From assembly GCA_030998225.1 (NCBI GenBank), contig JAPYXD010000698.1, positions 3,575,001-3,639,000 on the forward strand: a stretch of 64,000 bases of DNA, written 5' to 3'. Below are positions 11,981 through 24,968 of this stretch, piece by piece. The stretch comes from Diplolepis rosae (lineage: Eukaryota; Arthropoda; Insecta; Hymenoptera; Diplolepididae). Below the pieces are notes generated by a model. The model was not told the origin of the DNA. It ran no database searches and worked only from the letters and a program-made list of their open reading frames with translations. Numbering within the stretch: position 1 is the stretch's first letter; each line of letters starts with the position of its first letter. A program made the translations under genes and the position numbers.

Positions 11981-13100
11981 GCATCTAATTTGAGAAAATA
12001 TTCGTTTTATTTTTCGTTTGAATTGAATACAAGAGTGAGGACCATTTTTCGCATCAATACTTTAGATATTACCACCTATCACCTTTTTTAATATCCTCAG
12101 ATACTATATCTAAATATCCGAGATAAATCCCATATAGTTTACTGTTAAATACATTTATCAATTTGATGAAATAATTAATTTTACAATAATAACTAATGGG
12201 TAAAGTAAATAAATTATTCTTAATATTCATATAATATTAATTTCTGTTATTGAATTATTGATAAATAAAAATATATTAATTAAATTAATTTTATGTGTAA
12301 ATATAAGTATAATTACTGTAATTATGATTATTTTTTAAGATTATATCAATATTATATTATTATTGATTATTATTTTATTATTGACAGCAATTATCGGAGA
12401 TTCTATATTTTCCTGTGTATCTGTTAATATTTTTCGCTTACTATAATAAACGTTTAATTATTTCTGTTGCTCATCAATTTCTAGAGTGTAATATGGACAA
12501 GAAAGTAATTTTTGACCTCCGTTTGCTTCAAGCTAACATTATTGTCACCCTTTACTTCAAAAAGAAACATTTGTGCCCAACTTTTCTTTCTGCGTTTAAC
12601 TGTATTTTTATACGTTTTTCTTGAAAAAATAAGATGGATAACAGTCTACTTTTGAAGATTGATGTTAATAAATTCTTTTTTTATAATTATTTATTTCACT
12701 CATGGTTTCTACAGTAGAGAAAACAGTTATTAGTATAATATTCAGCGAGTACTCAAGCAACGAGAGGTTGGAGCAAAACAAGTACTGTGTTAACGGACCC
12801 GCCTTTGTTTATACTCTAAATATAATAAAGATCCTTCAAATTCTTTAATATGATTGAATAAAAAATCGTTTGGAAAATTTTTTTAAAATAACTAATTGAT
12901 ATATAAGAATTATTACATTTTAAGAGAAAAAATATGTGGTAGAGATTTTCTGGTATGAGAAAAATATTATTTCTTTATAAAAATCGATCTTAGTTGAAGG
13001 GCTAACCAACCAGAACAATATAGTTTCATTAAGAAAATTGAGATAATTTAGCAATCATCGTATAATTTAAGTTTTCCTGTGGCTACATTACAGAACAATT
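11981..13100. other. AT-rich stretch
   Basis: Nothing beyond AT-rich low-complexity sequence (for example 12160-12400) and AATATC-type remnants. No supported gene. Confidence 0.45.
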
Positions 13101-13102
13101 TA

Positions 13103-13649
13103 AGGGGTCAATACCACATCTTTTTTTCAAAAAATCCATTTTCTAAAAAGTACAGATTTTTGTAGTAAATATATGTAGAAATGCTGTAAAAACTATTATT
13201 ATTAAGGATAAGAAGCTTTTTTCAGAAAATTTAAGAAATATTACATTTTTTAAGGGAAAAAAAGTAAAATGCGTTTTTCTCGAAACAACTTTTTTTACGT
13301 GGTTGACATTCTACAAAAAAACTATTGCACCTATAAAGCTGAAAGTTTTATGACTTGTTCTGCACATCTATAGCTATCGTATGAAGAAAAATTATAATTA
13401 TTTATTAATATTTAAGCCATTTTTTAAACAATTTACATTTAATAAAAAAGTCGAAAATTTCAAAAGTCAGACATTTCTTTTTATCGCATGTGAATAATTG
13501 AGCTTCATATGATAGTGACAAGTGTACTTTTCATTAATCTAGCAAATTTTTTTTCCAGATGCTGTATTAAAAGTTTGAAATTATAAAATAATTTTTACTA
13601 TGAAAACAAAATCCTTGAAAAAAGTCTTTGAGGTGTGGTACTGACCCTT
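13103..13649. mobile_element. TA-flanked MITE, AGGGGTCAATACCACA ends
   Basis: AGGGGTCAATACCACATC at the left, GGTGTGGTACTGACCCTT at the right, TA duplicated at both sides. Interior AT-rich, no coding capacity. Confidence 0.85.
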
Positions 13650-14990
13650 TAATGATTTTTCGATCTATCTCCCTTTTTTATGTTCATTTTTTTCTCGTGT
13701 GGTTCAATAAAAATGTAGAAATACCTAGAAAATAATAATGTCACACGTTTAACGAGAAACATAAAGTCTCTCAGTTTGAAGTTTACACGTTTAACGTGAT
13801 AAGCTCCTTTGAGATGAACTTGGACCACGATCAATACTTAGTACTACATATGATGATTTTATCCGATGAAAAATGCTTTTTTTATTTTAAAATATTTTAT
13901 TAAATCAGTGCAGAAATATTCGGAAGATATTTACCTCAGGTAAAGGCAATTCTTTGTGAATTTGATTTTTTAAACGCTTTCAAGAAATTGCAGTGTTTGA
14001 GAATAACTGCATACATATAGAGATGCATCTCGTAATTATAATTTGTACACTCACGTTAGGGCTTTTTAGACTTTTCTGTCTGTTATCGTCACTATCGATT
14101 TCAGCTTGCGCATTCGCGTACTATAATAAGCGCTTGAACTGTAAGGACAGCTATTTTCGTCCCACAGGAGCAAAAAAGACTGACCTAAATTAAGAGGAAG
14201 ATGTGAACTTGATCGAAAATAATTGAATTTCTTCAAGTATTCTCAATCATTGCAGAGCTTCACTAATTTCAAGAACCAAAAGTAATAAATGAATGTGCCA
14301 CGATAATACGTTTATATCGATTTTGTGAAATAAACAAGTCAAAATTTTTTGATATTTTAACCCCAAATTGAAAACACTGTTAGAAATGTTCGGGAATTTA
14401 CAAAATTTATATGTTACAAAGGTAACGTAAAATTTGACGATATTTATGATGTTTCTGAGTAAAGTATCTTAAAATTTCAAAATATTTACTGAATTTTCTG
14501 AATTTTTTTTTAATATTATGAAACTCAAGTTAATTTTTCATAAAATGTATCTTAAAACTACTAAACTGTAACAAAATTTTCAATTACCCTGTTAAAAATC
14601 TTATTAGTTTTCCTGAACTAGTTTGATTGAATCCACATATGTGATAAAAGTAAAAATGTATAATCCTTCAAAAAAATCGTGACAAAAAAGAAAACAATTG
14701 GAAACTTATATTAATTAATGGTTTTGACAAATTTTAAGAATAATCAATTGTGACGTCTTTTACTAATTTGACAAATATTAAATTTTATATTTACCAAAGT
14801 TTTTCTTCAACAATATTTTTACGAATTATATTTTGTGATGTTTTGTAAAAGTGCAGAATGGATACTAATTACAGAGCCACGCACTAAAACGAATGTTTTT
14901 CTGATCTGAAGAGGATGACATAAGGTCATCAAAACGTCATCTTATGAGAAAATAAATTTGAGAAAACATTCATATTGTCCGAGGTTGGTC
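13650..14990. other. AT-rich stretch with degraded repeat ends
   Basis: Contains CACTGTTAGAAATG near 14368 and fragments of the CACTGTTA families, plus a patch near 14870-14990 holding two GTCATC/GATGAC inverted pieces. No supported gene. Confidence 0.45.
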
Positions 14991-15241
14991 ATTCTCCTTT
15001 CTGTAATGAATATATACAACTGGTAAATTAAAGTTAATAGATTTGTATATTATGAAAAATTAATATACTTTCATATTAAATTTGAAAACTTTATAATCAA
15101 AATATTGTATAATAAAATTAACAAACATTATTAAAACATATACACACGTGTATTAAAATTCAAATAAAAGTTTGTATTTTTTAAGATTCAAGTATTACAT
15201 GTAATGTAATGGAAGTTTAATACAGAAATTTCTAACAATGT
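14990..15241 (+). mobile_element. Degraded CACTGTTA-family MITE
   Basis: The right end TTTCTAACAATGTA and internal ATGTAATGGAAGTTTAATAC and ACACGTGTATTAAAATTC match the intact copies at 28180 and 30402. The left terminus is lost. Confidence 0.6.
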
Positions 15242-15309
15242 ACATGTATAACTGCATAAAACTTCAGTTATATTATTCAGAATTTCTAAATAAAAGTATC
15301 AAAATATTC

Positions 15310-15656
15310 TACATTTTCCAATCGAAAATTAAGAAATTGTTTCTTAAATTTACTAAAAATCAACTAAATTTTCTGAAATTCTATCTTAACTTTACGAAAC
15401 TAACTGAATAAAACTCCAGTCACGTGTTTCGGGAAATTACGGCATAAATTTCTAATAGTGTCTGATTCAAAGAAATTTTTTTTTACTTAAAGAAACTTTT
15501 TTCTGGGTGTTTGTAACTGTAAATTAAGAAACTGTTTCTTAAATATACTAAAAAGTAACTGAATTTTCTGAAATTCTATCTCAACTTTACGAAATCGTAA
15601 CCGAATAAAACTCCAGTCACGTGTTTCAGGAAATTACGGTAGAAATTTCTAACAGT
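15310..15656 (+). repeat. Direct repeat pair, ~140 bp units
   Basis: AATTAAGAAATTGTTTCTT through GTCACGTGTTTCGGGAAATT occurs at about 15327-15461 and again at 15523-15655, separated by a CTTTTTTCTGGGTG remnant. Both end in TTTCTAA(T/C)AGTG. The same sequence is inverted at 54539-54603. Confidence 0.7.
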
Positions 15657-16015
15657 GAATATATGTATATTATTCATCGTAGTGTGAATCGATAATACAA
15701 AATATTGATATAAAAATTTAAAAATATGAGATATCAAACAGAAAAGTCACATTTGGAATGTCAGTTTCCACATATCCTAGATAAATAATTCTCCTACATT
15801 TGAGAAGAGTGTCATCTGATAATGTCGGATGAGGTCGAAAAGAGCTTGATTAATGAAAACAGAAGCTAGCTCCATTAATACAGCGGTTGAACAACAATAA
15901 GAACTCACTTTGTTCTTTTGCTATCTGAATATGTGCAATTTGAAAAATGTTCTGTATATTCTATGAATGCAAACGTAATAACGATCTTACACGATCGTAT
16001 ACACTTTTTATTCTA

Positions 16016-16749
16016 CACTGTAAAAAATTTTTCGGAAATTTTTCCGAAAATAGTCGAACACTCTCTAAATCTGAATCAGTCAAATTTTCACAGATTGAAT
16101 GAGTGATTTGCCTTTTCACTGATTCACCAGTGAAAAAATATATTTCACTGTTTAATCAGTTGATTGTCACTGATTGAATCAGTGGAAAAAAAATTTCACT
16201 TTTAAATCAGTTAATTTTCATTGAAGCAATCAGTGGAATTTGACTGATTTACAGTAACCTCTTTGTAGCTATTTGAATTAGTCAAATCTCACTGATAATC
16301 AGTAGATTTTGACTGATTCATATTTAGAGAGCAGCTTAAAATACAAATGGGTCGTAAATTTTCCTAAAGATATAGTCGGAAATATTTCCGACATAGAACT
16401 GGAAATAGTTCCTACTGTTTGGTCGGAGAAATATCCAGTTTATTAGGAAAAATTGATATATTTCATAATTTAAGTGGAAAAAAATCCAAAAAAGTGAAAA
16501 AATTTCCATTTTTGTGGAATAATTTCCGCTCTTCATTGGAAAAATTTCCTACAACTTTGGTAATTTGTGAAATGTTATCACCTTTTTGATATATTTCCTA
16601 ATAGTTCGGAAATAAGTTCGAAAATTCGGTCAATTTTCCTCAAATCTATGAAATATTTCCACTTTCTGTAGGAAAATCTATGCTTTCTAAGGGTTTAGGA
16701 AAAAGTTCCTAATATATAGTAGGAAAATTTACCGATATTTTTTACAGTG
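16016..16749. mobile_element. TA-flanked MITE, CACTGTAAAAAATTTTTCGG ends
   Basis: CACTGTAAAAAATTTTTCGG at the left and CCGATATTTTTTACAGTG at the right, TA on both sides. The interior is repeated GGAAATATTTCC-like palindromes. Another MITE is inserted at 16061-16331. Confidence 0.88.
16061..16331. mobile_element. Nested CTCTCTAAAT-ended MITE
   Basis: CTCTCTAAATCTGAATCAGT against ACTGATTCATATTTAGAGAG; the interior is many copies of TCACTGATT/AATCAGTGA. A short remnant of the family is at 48112-48149. Confidence 0.8.
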
Positions 16750-17550
16750 TATCTTTAATTTAAACGCCTCACTTTTAAAAATCAGTATTCAGTAAATTTA
16801 ACTTATGATTGTACAAGATTCTTCTAAATAAATATTGCCTTAAAGAAATTTCGTTCAGGTAAAATAACTTGATTTATATTGTAAACATTGTTTTCTCGAT
16901 ATTCCTTTGAATATCTACTTATTTTATTTCCGTTTCATGAGAACTTTTTAATAATATACTGGAGTTGAATGATGAATGAAAAATAAAGTTTAAAAATAAT
17001 GATATCAACTTTTTATCTAGAAAAATTGTAAGATAGGTTCCATTGTATGTAATATAAAGTGATAGGAAGTAAAAATAACGAGGGAATTGGAATCGAGAAA
17101 AATTCTTAGCTCACGATAAATTTAGAGTGCACTTGAAAAAGAAAGGAGAAATATCTTATAATTTACATTGTTTACATTTGATTTAATTCGAAAGTAGAAC
17201 ATATATTTTATTAAATCTTAAAAACATTTTGAAAAACTTAAGATACATTTCTGATGCTAAAGTTTAAAACAAATTATAATTAAATATAAAGCTTATGTAA
17301 TATTAGATTTTTCTACGTTACTGAGCAAACTTTTGAAATATCTATTTAGTCTGCGTTGGACTGCAGCTAATATACAAAGAGAAATGTGACTGTACGAGGC
17401 AGATTCACGTTCTCTGAAAATTAATCGTCATTTCTAACAAAGCCCCTGTAATTTCTTATGATTTACGTGATATCCTGATTCACGATGGCACGTGACAAAA
17501 TTAGTGTTACAATAATTTTTTTATTTTATTTCAAAGAAAATACTTTAGCT
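16750..17550. other. AT-rich stretch
   Basis: No gene, TIR pair or array recognised. Somewhat more mixed composition near 17345-17500. Confidence 0.45.
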
Positions 17551-18908
17551 TACACTGCTGTGCAAAAGTCTCCGGACACTTGTTTTTAATCATTCACATA
17601 AAAGATTCTAATTTATAAAATACCTAATAATGAATTTTTTATTTAGAATTAAATGAAAGGTAACAAAAATCTGCATTTAATTAACCCAAAACGAAATGTT
17701 TTAGTCCATTATTAATGAAGATATTGCCAAAAAAGTAAAAATTCAAATCTTTTTAAATTTGGAATTAATTTTTAAATAATTAATATTTTTTAACTTTTCT
17801 TGACTCATTGCAAAATGAGATTTACGTAGAATATCAGTAATGTAACCAGTAATTTTTGATAATTTTTTCTTGAATGCAGTCAAAATCTGAGCTCATAACA
17901 AAAAAGTTGAAAAACTTTAAATTTGTAAAATAATTTATGAAAGAAATTTTATTGTATTTTTACATTCTCATCATAAATGAAAAGGTATCAGTTTTATGTG
18001 AAAAATGAATTTCAAAATTTTCATCAAATTTTTACATTTTGAGACCCCCTGAGACAGAAAAAACGGTTTTTACGAAAGTGTCGATACTGAAGCTTAAACC
18101 AAATTTATAATTTTACAGATGATGTGAATTACACATTTTCTCAGTCACTAAATTTGTTTTTTAGTTTAAGTGAAACAGGAAATTCAATTTACTTAAGGCT
18201 CTATCAGCCTTGAGGAACACATTCTCATCATGACGCTCGCGCTTCGCGCTCGATTTTCCGTATACATTTCAGTAACTTTTTAATATATTAAATGATTAAA
18301 ATAATTTATTTTCTTCCAAATATATGGGAATTTGTAGACCTCATTTAGGCAAACAATTTTCCATCTAAACATTTTTTTTGTATCTCACATATTTTGTCTA
18401 AAAAATAGAATTTTTTAATTTTAATCGCATTTTTTGGAATTGAAACGAAAAATATACGTTTTATCAGAAACTATGCCAGACAAAATTTGTAGACCTTATT
18501 GAAACAAACAATTTCGCAAACTTACGTCTTTTTCGAGTTCCACATATTATTTTTAAAAAATTGAATTTTGGATTTTCAATAGTATTTTTTTCAATTAAAA
18601 AGAAAAATATACATCTTATGAAAAAATTTTGCAATTTAAATTTGTAGATCTTTATGTAGAAAATAATTTTGTATGATAACTTTTTTCATATCTCGTATAA
18701 TTTAACTGGAAAATGGAATTTTGATATTGACTTTTTTCAAGTTTTAACATGCTGTAACATTTCTAATTTTGGATTAATCGGAAAATGTTATTAGGATAAT
18801 TAGTAGAGATTTATAAGCACTATCAAAAACCAATATTGGAATTTTTGATTTTTTCAAAATATAAAAAATGGTCCAGTTTTCTCAATTTTGGTTGGATGTG
18901 GCTGGTTA

Positions 18909-19575
18909 AGGTAGTTCCTTCGCGAAAATTAGACCTCAGGCAAAAATAGATAATTTTGCTTTCAAGAATAGCAATATTATTATTAAAGGGCTAATTTGAA
19001 AGAGAAAAGATTATTTTTCATTAAAAAAATTTGAAACATAAAAAAATAATTTTATTAAGAAATTTTATTTTGGACCAAACTTATTTTCTTATCGCTTCGA
19101 GCCAAATTTTTAAAAATGATGCGATTCTAATAAATCACGGTTCATTTTTTTACGAAATAGATCCTCTACAACTTGACCGTGTCCAATTTTTGAAAATGAA
19201 TTCTTTAATGGCTGAAATTATAAAAAAACAATTTTTCAAAACAAAATTTTTATAAACAAATTGCTGTATTTGATAATAATTAATTCAATTTCAAAAATAG
19301 GAAATGGTGATATTGTAGAGAATCTTTTTCTTAAAAAAATGAACCGTGATTTATTAGAATCGCATAATTTTTTAAAATTTGGCTCGAAGCGATAAGAAAA
19401 TAAGTTTGGGCCAAAATAAAATTTATTAATAAAATTATTTTTTTGTGTTTCAAATTTTTTTCATGAGAAATAATCTTTTCTCTTTGAAATTAGCCCTTCA
19501 ATAATAATATTGCTATTCTTGAAAGCAAAATTATCTATTTTTGCCTGAGGTCTAATTTTCGTGAAGGAACTACCT
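18909..19575. mobile_element. AGGTAG palindromic MITE, copy 2 (667 bp)
   Basis: AGGTAGTTCCTTCGCG ... GTGAAGGAACTACCT flanked by TA. Unoccupied versions of the target (GGCTGGTTAA.GAACTTGTCC) are present at 44886-44910 and, inverted, at 27733-27755. Confidence 0.92.
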
Positions 19576-19678
19576 TAATGAAGTTGTCCTTACTTTTTCG
19601 GCTCCGATAAAGTGTACCAATGCTCAATTCAATCTGATAATTATATCGAGAGTTATGCCGCACACGACCTACTATAGA

Positions 19679-19718
19679 CAGAAAGACAGGGAAACAGACA
19701 GACAGAGAGACAGACATT
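19679..19718. repeat. Degenerate (CAGA)n run
   Basis: ACAGAAAGACAGGGAAACAG followed by ACAGACAGAGAGACAGACA, within the right arm of the composite foldback. Confidence 0.8.
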
Positions 19719-20349
19719 TTCGTAAAAACCGTTTTTTCTGTCTCAGGGGGTCTCAAAACGTAAAGATTTGATGCAAATTTCGAAAGTCATTTTTGACATA
19801 AAACTAATACCTTCTCATCCATGATGAGAATGTAAAAAGTTACAGTATCTTAAAACTTGAAAAAAGGCAATAGCTATAAATTCCATTTTTCAGTTAAATT
19901 TTACGAAATGCGAAAAAAAAAGTTATGGTACAAAATTGTTTATTACATAAAGATCTACAAATTTAAATTGCAAAATTTTTTCATAAGATGTATATTTTTC
20001 TTTTTAATTGAAAAAAATACTATTGAAAATCCAAAATTCAATTTTTTAAAAATAATATGTGAAACTCGAAAAGGACGTAAGTTTGCGAAATTGTTTGTTT
20101 CAATAAGGTCTACAAATTTTGTCTGGCATAGTTTCTGATAAAACGTATATTTTTCGTTTTAATTTAATTTAGATATTTTATAAATTAGAAAATTAAAGAA
20201 AACTTTGAAATCTCTAATTTTTTCGCAATATCTTTTTTAGTAATTGACTAAATGACTAAGGAAAAAATTTATTGTTAGGTATTTTATGAATTAGAAGCTT
20301 TTATCTTAAAGTTTAAAAACAAATGCCCGGTGATTTTTGTACAGCAGTG

Positions 20350-21377
20350 CATTTTTTGTAAAAATGGGAAAAAAGTTTTTGCAACTCTTTTGGCTTTGAG
20401 TTTACAATTTCCTCTGAATTTATCATCCAGGGGGAATATCGCTATTGGAAAGCTATTTGCTTCAAGGGCAGCTAAAACTATATAAAAATGAAATGTTGGT
20501 TAATTTGAATCGATTTTACCATCTGCGATGGTACCGGCTAAATTTCCACTCGAGCGCACTCTTTCTTCTTCCATGATAAAGTTCCTCACAATAGCATAGT
20601 CCAATTAAGCTCACTGGCTGGAGGTGATTCCTCAGTAATATTTATTTAGAACAATGTTGGAATGGTTAATTCTTATCCACAGCTCGTACTCACAGTTCGA
20701 GCACTTATTGTTTCACTAAATTTTGTTCATCTTTAGACAAAATAATTACTTTTTTTCCCCAATTAATCTTATTTGAAATCATTTTTTTAAAGTTACAAAT
20801 GATCTTGAAAAATAAAAATGTATAAATGAACCACAATTAAAACTCAAAACTAAAAAAAATAGGGCAAGGGTTCATTAGCAATATACAAACACTGGTACAG
20901 AATATTTTTATGATAACGAAATTTTAATTAATTAAATTCAATAATTATTTCTGTATTAGATCCGTGGGCTTTTTAATTCAAACCCGGGAGCGTATTATAT
21001 AATGTGTAAAGTAGACTGAACGTCTCGTAATTTTTAACCACGTTATCTCCACGTGGCCCAAGAGGGAAGTTGGCGGTCCGGAAAATTAAAATTTATTCAA
21101 CAGCAAAGGCCACTTTAGTTTTGCCACAAAGTCTCACCATGCAACTGGGTTAATATGGAACAGAAAGTTTAGGGAGTTGAACCTACGCAACGGCAGGCAG
21201 AACTTAGAGCAGAAATTACGATGACATAACAAGTATAGTGTGACAAGTTTTCAAACTCATAATTCAGATAAGAAAAAACGCTTCGCTAAATTGAAAGGAA
21301 TTTTAAATTCGTCTTTTATTAAAACTCATGTCAAATACACTCGAATTTTTTTTAATTTATTGATAACAGGAAATTTA
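20350..21377. other. Mostly unique stretch with higher-complexity patches
   Basis: Patches at 20505-20640 and 20985-21230 are less AT-rich (CACGTGGCCCAAGAGGG, GGCGGTCCGG) and not repeated in the window. They lack an exon signature or a protein family, so they may be conserved non-coding sequence or unrecognised old repeats. Confidence 0.4.
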
Positions 21378-22243
21378 AGGGGATCCGCCACCTTTAATAC
21401 ACTCTAAAAACAAGTGTGTTATTTCTATACACGTGAAATACGATAGTAACTTTTTAGACATTTGAAGTGTGTATTTTTAATACACATTACAAACGTAACG
21501 TCTAATTTTCAAACACTCTAACGTTTCGTACCCAAAATGCGTGTTAAAAATACACACTTCAAATGCCTAAAAAGTTACTATCGTGATTCACGTGTAAAAG
21601 TAACACACTTGTTTTTAGAGTGTATTTTTATTTTTTGAGTTTAGACCTTCCATTTAATATTTTTTATGTCTAGTACCTTTATTTTGGAAGGTTTTGGTTT
21701 TTTTTTTAATTTCAGTACCTTTATGTATTTTCAAACTGAAAATTGTGAGTTTTTTGGGAATTTTTTTGACATTTTTGACTGAATAACTTTTTTATTTTTT
21801 AAACAATTGTCATGATTCTTTTTTTATTTTGTTCCTTACACTATATAGGAGCGTTTTGAGTATCAAAAGCACTCTAGCTAATAAAATAACTACAAATTTT
21901 TTTTTTTGGGATATTTTAATTAATTTTTTTTATTTTATGTTATTTGTAACGTTTTTCAGTCCTGTTACCTTATTTTTCATAGGCAAGAAGTTTCCATACA
22001 TTGTAAGGAAAAAAATAAAAAAATAATCATGACAATTGGTTGAAAAACAAAAAAGTTATTCAAAGTCAAAAAATGTCTAAAAAATTCCAAAAAAACTTAA
22101 AATTTTTATTTTGAAAATACATAAAAGTACTGGAATTTAAAAAAAACCCAAAACTTTTCTAAATAAAGGTACATAAAAATTAAAAAAATGATATGGAAGG
22201 TCTAAACTCAAAAAATAAAAATATTAAAGGCGGCGGATCCCTT
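21378..22243. mobile_element. GGATCCGCCACC-family MITE, copy 2
   Basis: Left AGGGGATCCGCCACC, right GGCGGCGGATCCCTT, arms GACCTTCCATTTAATA / ATGGAAGGTC. A different hairpin element is inserted near the left end at 21400-21622. Confidence 0.87.
21400..21622. mobile_element. Nested CACTCTAAAAACAAG hairpin MITE (223 bp)
   Basis: CACTCTAAAAACAAGTGTG pairs with CACTTGTTTTTAGAGTG, then AGTAACTTTTTAGACATTTG against CAAATGCCTAAAAAGTTACT. TA flanks both sides. Inserted inside copy 2 of the GGATCCGCCACC family. Confidence 0.9.
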
Positions 22244-24060
22244 GAAGATTCGAAATTGTGTAATTTATTTATTTGATGATTCTTAAAGGCAGTTTACTAT
22301 CATTTCCTATCGTAGCATAATTTATCGTTCGCATTATCATAATATAGAGGAGGGTTCGAACTTTTTGAATGAAGCGTACCCTGAATAATATTTAAACTTT
22401 GCAGACAATATTCCGAGACTAAAAAATACGATATGAAATTCTTCTGAAATGTTTGATTTATAGCTTTCGGGTACAAATATTCTGTAAACACACCATTAGC
22501 ATATATTCGACAGAAAAAAAGAGGTGTCATGTTTACCCGGAATCCAGTGTAAAATTTGCATTTTACTCAGAAACTCGGGTAAATATAATATCGGATTCTA
22601 GTAAAAAATCTAAATTCCATACCAAACTCCGGGTGAATTCAATAAATGTGGTTTTCCTGAATAAAATTTGCTACGAGGTATTTTACTAAATAATAGTTGC
22701 CTGTGAAAGTGAGTCAGTAATGATTTTGCAGAAAATATGGTGAGGGGGATGTACCCAACGTTCACTAATAAAGCGGATTGAATCTATCGCTTCCAACTGA
22801 ATGGCTGACCGATACTGACTATATCTACTGGGCGATTTATTTGCGACTCACATAAATTCTCTCTCGCTTTATTTTGCAGATGAATGGTAAGGAAAGGTTA
22901 TTTCATGGAAAAGAGATAAATAGCTAACATCCCTGAAAATGTATTTTTTCCATTCTTGTTTTTGTAATTTGGGTTGAAAAAGATTTCTTAGCAAGAATTA
23001 TCGCTCTATAAAATATAGTATTTTTAACGTTACAAAGAACAGTGGCAAATGAATGTAAAATGAAATCGTAATTAATCTTCGGTAAATCAATAATTACTTG
23101 CTATGGAGGATATATATAAATATGATACTTGGGATGCTATGACATGCTTCCTAATATAATATATTAGAGGTCTTGCTTAATTATTAATATTGTGAGAAAC
23201 ACTCAACATTCATAACACGCTGCACGATAAAATTGTCTCTAAAATAGAAGATAATTATATAAAATTTTAAATTTCGATTCAAGGTGAATAATAAAAAATA
23301 ATAACCCGGCATGTTAATTTTACTCTAGAAATTCAAAAACATTTGTTGTGCCTGTAAAAAAGTGTTAACATAAAATTATTTAATTAATTATTACATGCGT
23401 AATAATTATCATCTGCTGTGTTTTATTATTTGTTCTATACCTTCTCTTATTCGCTTATACATGTTACGTGATAAAGCAGGTATAGGTATACAAAGAGAAT
23501 ACGTTAGATAAACACAACAGGCAATGGCTTATTTTCTAGACATCAGTAAACAACAAAAGTTGCATTTATAAAAAACTTTCTTTTACGATCCTGACAGATA
23601 CACGTAGAGCGTTTGTTTAGTCAGTGTGTGACGATAAAAAGGTAAAAAGTTAAAATTGTGCCTTCAGCAAACAGTTTTAGTTTTCACAGTAATGTAATAA
23701 TCTTAAAACTGTAAAAAAACTTTTTGTTACCTGAGTAAATCAACTTTACGCAGTGTGAATCAACTTGATTTTATCTTTCTCAATTATATATATGCTTTGT
23801 TAATTAATTTCTTTGTTGACTGTGCAAAATATGCTTTTGTTTTACTCGAGGCTTATTTACTGTTAGAGAGTGAGCAGTATGGTACCGTAGGTGTATATTG
23901 ATAAAAGATAAATAGATTTAAACTCTTCGGTTACTAACAGATAGTGGCAGGATCACAAACTTCACTGATCATTATTAGATTCCTCGTTCTGAATAGGCGG
24001 TGAATTTTTTAAAGGTCCAATGATGAGCTTATAGTCAAAAGTAAATTCGAGTGGAAATTG
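22244..24060. other. AT-rich stretch with isolated splice-like sites
   Basis: No supported gene. TCGCTTTATTTTGCAG (ending 22880) is followed after 7 bases by GTAAGG, a strong-looking acceptor/donor pair too close for a normal exon. The remainder is AT-rich sequence with no TIR pair noticed. Confidence 0.4.
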
Positions 24061-24069
24061 AAAAAATAT

Positions 24070-24240
24070 AGAGAAAAAAATCTGCTCACGTTGCGGGTAC
24101 ATTCCTATCGCGCCCTTGGCGCGCAGCTCGCTTCGCTTGGAAGTTTGAGCGCGCCCAGGGCGCACGAATCGGTCGTCGCGCTTCGCGCTCCGTTCTGTTT
24201 GTATCTCGCGCTGCGCGCTCGATTTTATATTCTACACATA
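24070..24240. repeat. GC-rich palindromic module cluster
   Basis: TCGCGCCCTTGGCGCGC, GAGCGCGCCCAGGGCGCACG, GTCGCGCTTCGCGCTCCG and TCGCGCTGCGCGCTCG within 130 bases. Related GCGCGAAGCGCG blocks recur at 18234, 24987, 28645, 29308, 32555 and 32780. The reading frame through it is a compositional by-product. Confidence 0.8.
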
Positions 24241-24242
24241 CA

Positions 24243-24846
24243 TATATTATTATTGAAGGGCTATTTTGGAAGAGAAAAGATTAATTTCCATGAAAAAAAT
24301 TTAAAACACAGAAAAATAATTTTATTAATAAATTTTATTTTTGTCCCAACTTTTTTTCTTATCGCTTCTTACCAAATTTTAAAAAATTGTGTGATTTTAA
24401 TAAATTACAAATCACTTTTTCAAGAAAAAGATTCCCTACAACTTAACTATTTCCAATTTTCGAAAATGAATAAATTATTATCAAATTCGGCAATTTTTTT
24501 ATAAAAATTTCATTTTGAAAAATGTTTTTTTAATGGTTTCAGCCATAAAAGAATTTTTTTTTTAAATCAGAAACGGTAAAGTTGTGGGAAATCTTTTCTC
24601 TGAAAAAATGATTCATGATTTATAAGAATCGGATAATTTTTTCAAATTTGGTAAGAAGCGATAAGAAAAAAAATTGGGTCAAAAATAAAGTTTATTAATA
24701 AAATTATTTTCCTGTGTTTCAAATTTTTTTCTTGTAAAATAATCTTTTCTCTTTCAAAATAGCCCTTCAATAATAATATTGCTATTCTTGAAAGCAAAAT
24801 TATCTATTTTTGCCTGAGGTCTAATTTTCGTGGCTGAAAACTACCT
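24243..24846. mobile_element. AGGTAG MITE, copy 3, left end missing
   Basis: Aligns with copies 1 and 2 from TATTATTATTGAAGGGCT to the right terminus CTACCT with TA. Its first ~80 bases are replaced by the GC-rich module. Confidence 0.82.
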
Positions 24847-24968
24847 TAAGTCAATTTTATATAATATTGTAGATTTGAATTAGATTTTCTCAAAGTTACT
24901 AAATTGGTTTTTGATTTCAAATTTAAAGGAAATTCAATTTACTTATAAAGCTCTATCAGCCTTAAGGA

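Larger units (their letters stand above)
17553..20349. mobile_element. 2.8-kb composite foldback with Tc1-like ends
   Basis: The left CACTGCTGTGCAAAAGTC and right terminus (reverse complement CACTGCTGTACAAAAATC) resemble Tc1-like ends, with TA at the left and CA (changed TA) at the right. Arms pair in blocks: TAAAATACCTAATAATG near the ends; AAAACGGTTTTTACGAAA against TTTCGTAAAAACCGTTTT; AATTTGTAGATCTTTATG against ATAAAGATCTACAAATT. The AGGTAG element interrupts the centre. No transposase frame survives. The left arm additionally contains a CATTCTCATCATGA/GCGC module at 18222-18260. Confidence 0.8.

Noticed and set aside
24058..24504. 148-codon frame rich in Ala/Arg/Leu
   Set aside because: It is the translation of GC-rich palindromic modules followed by an AT-rich MITE; no family resemblance and no splice sites.
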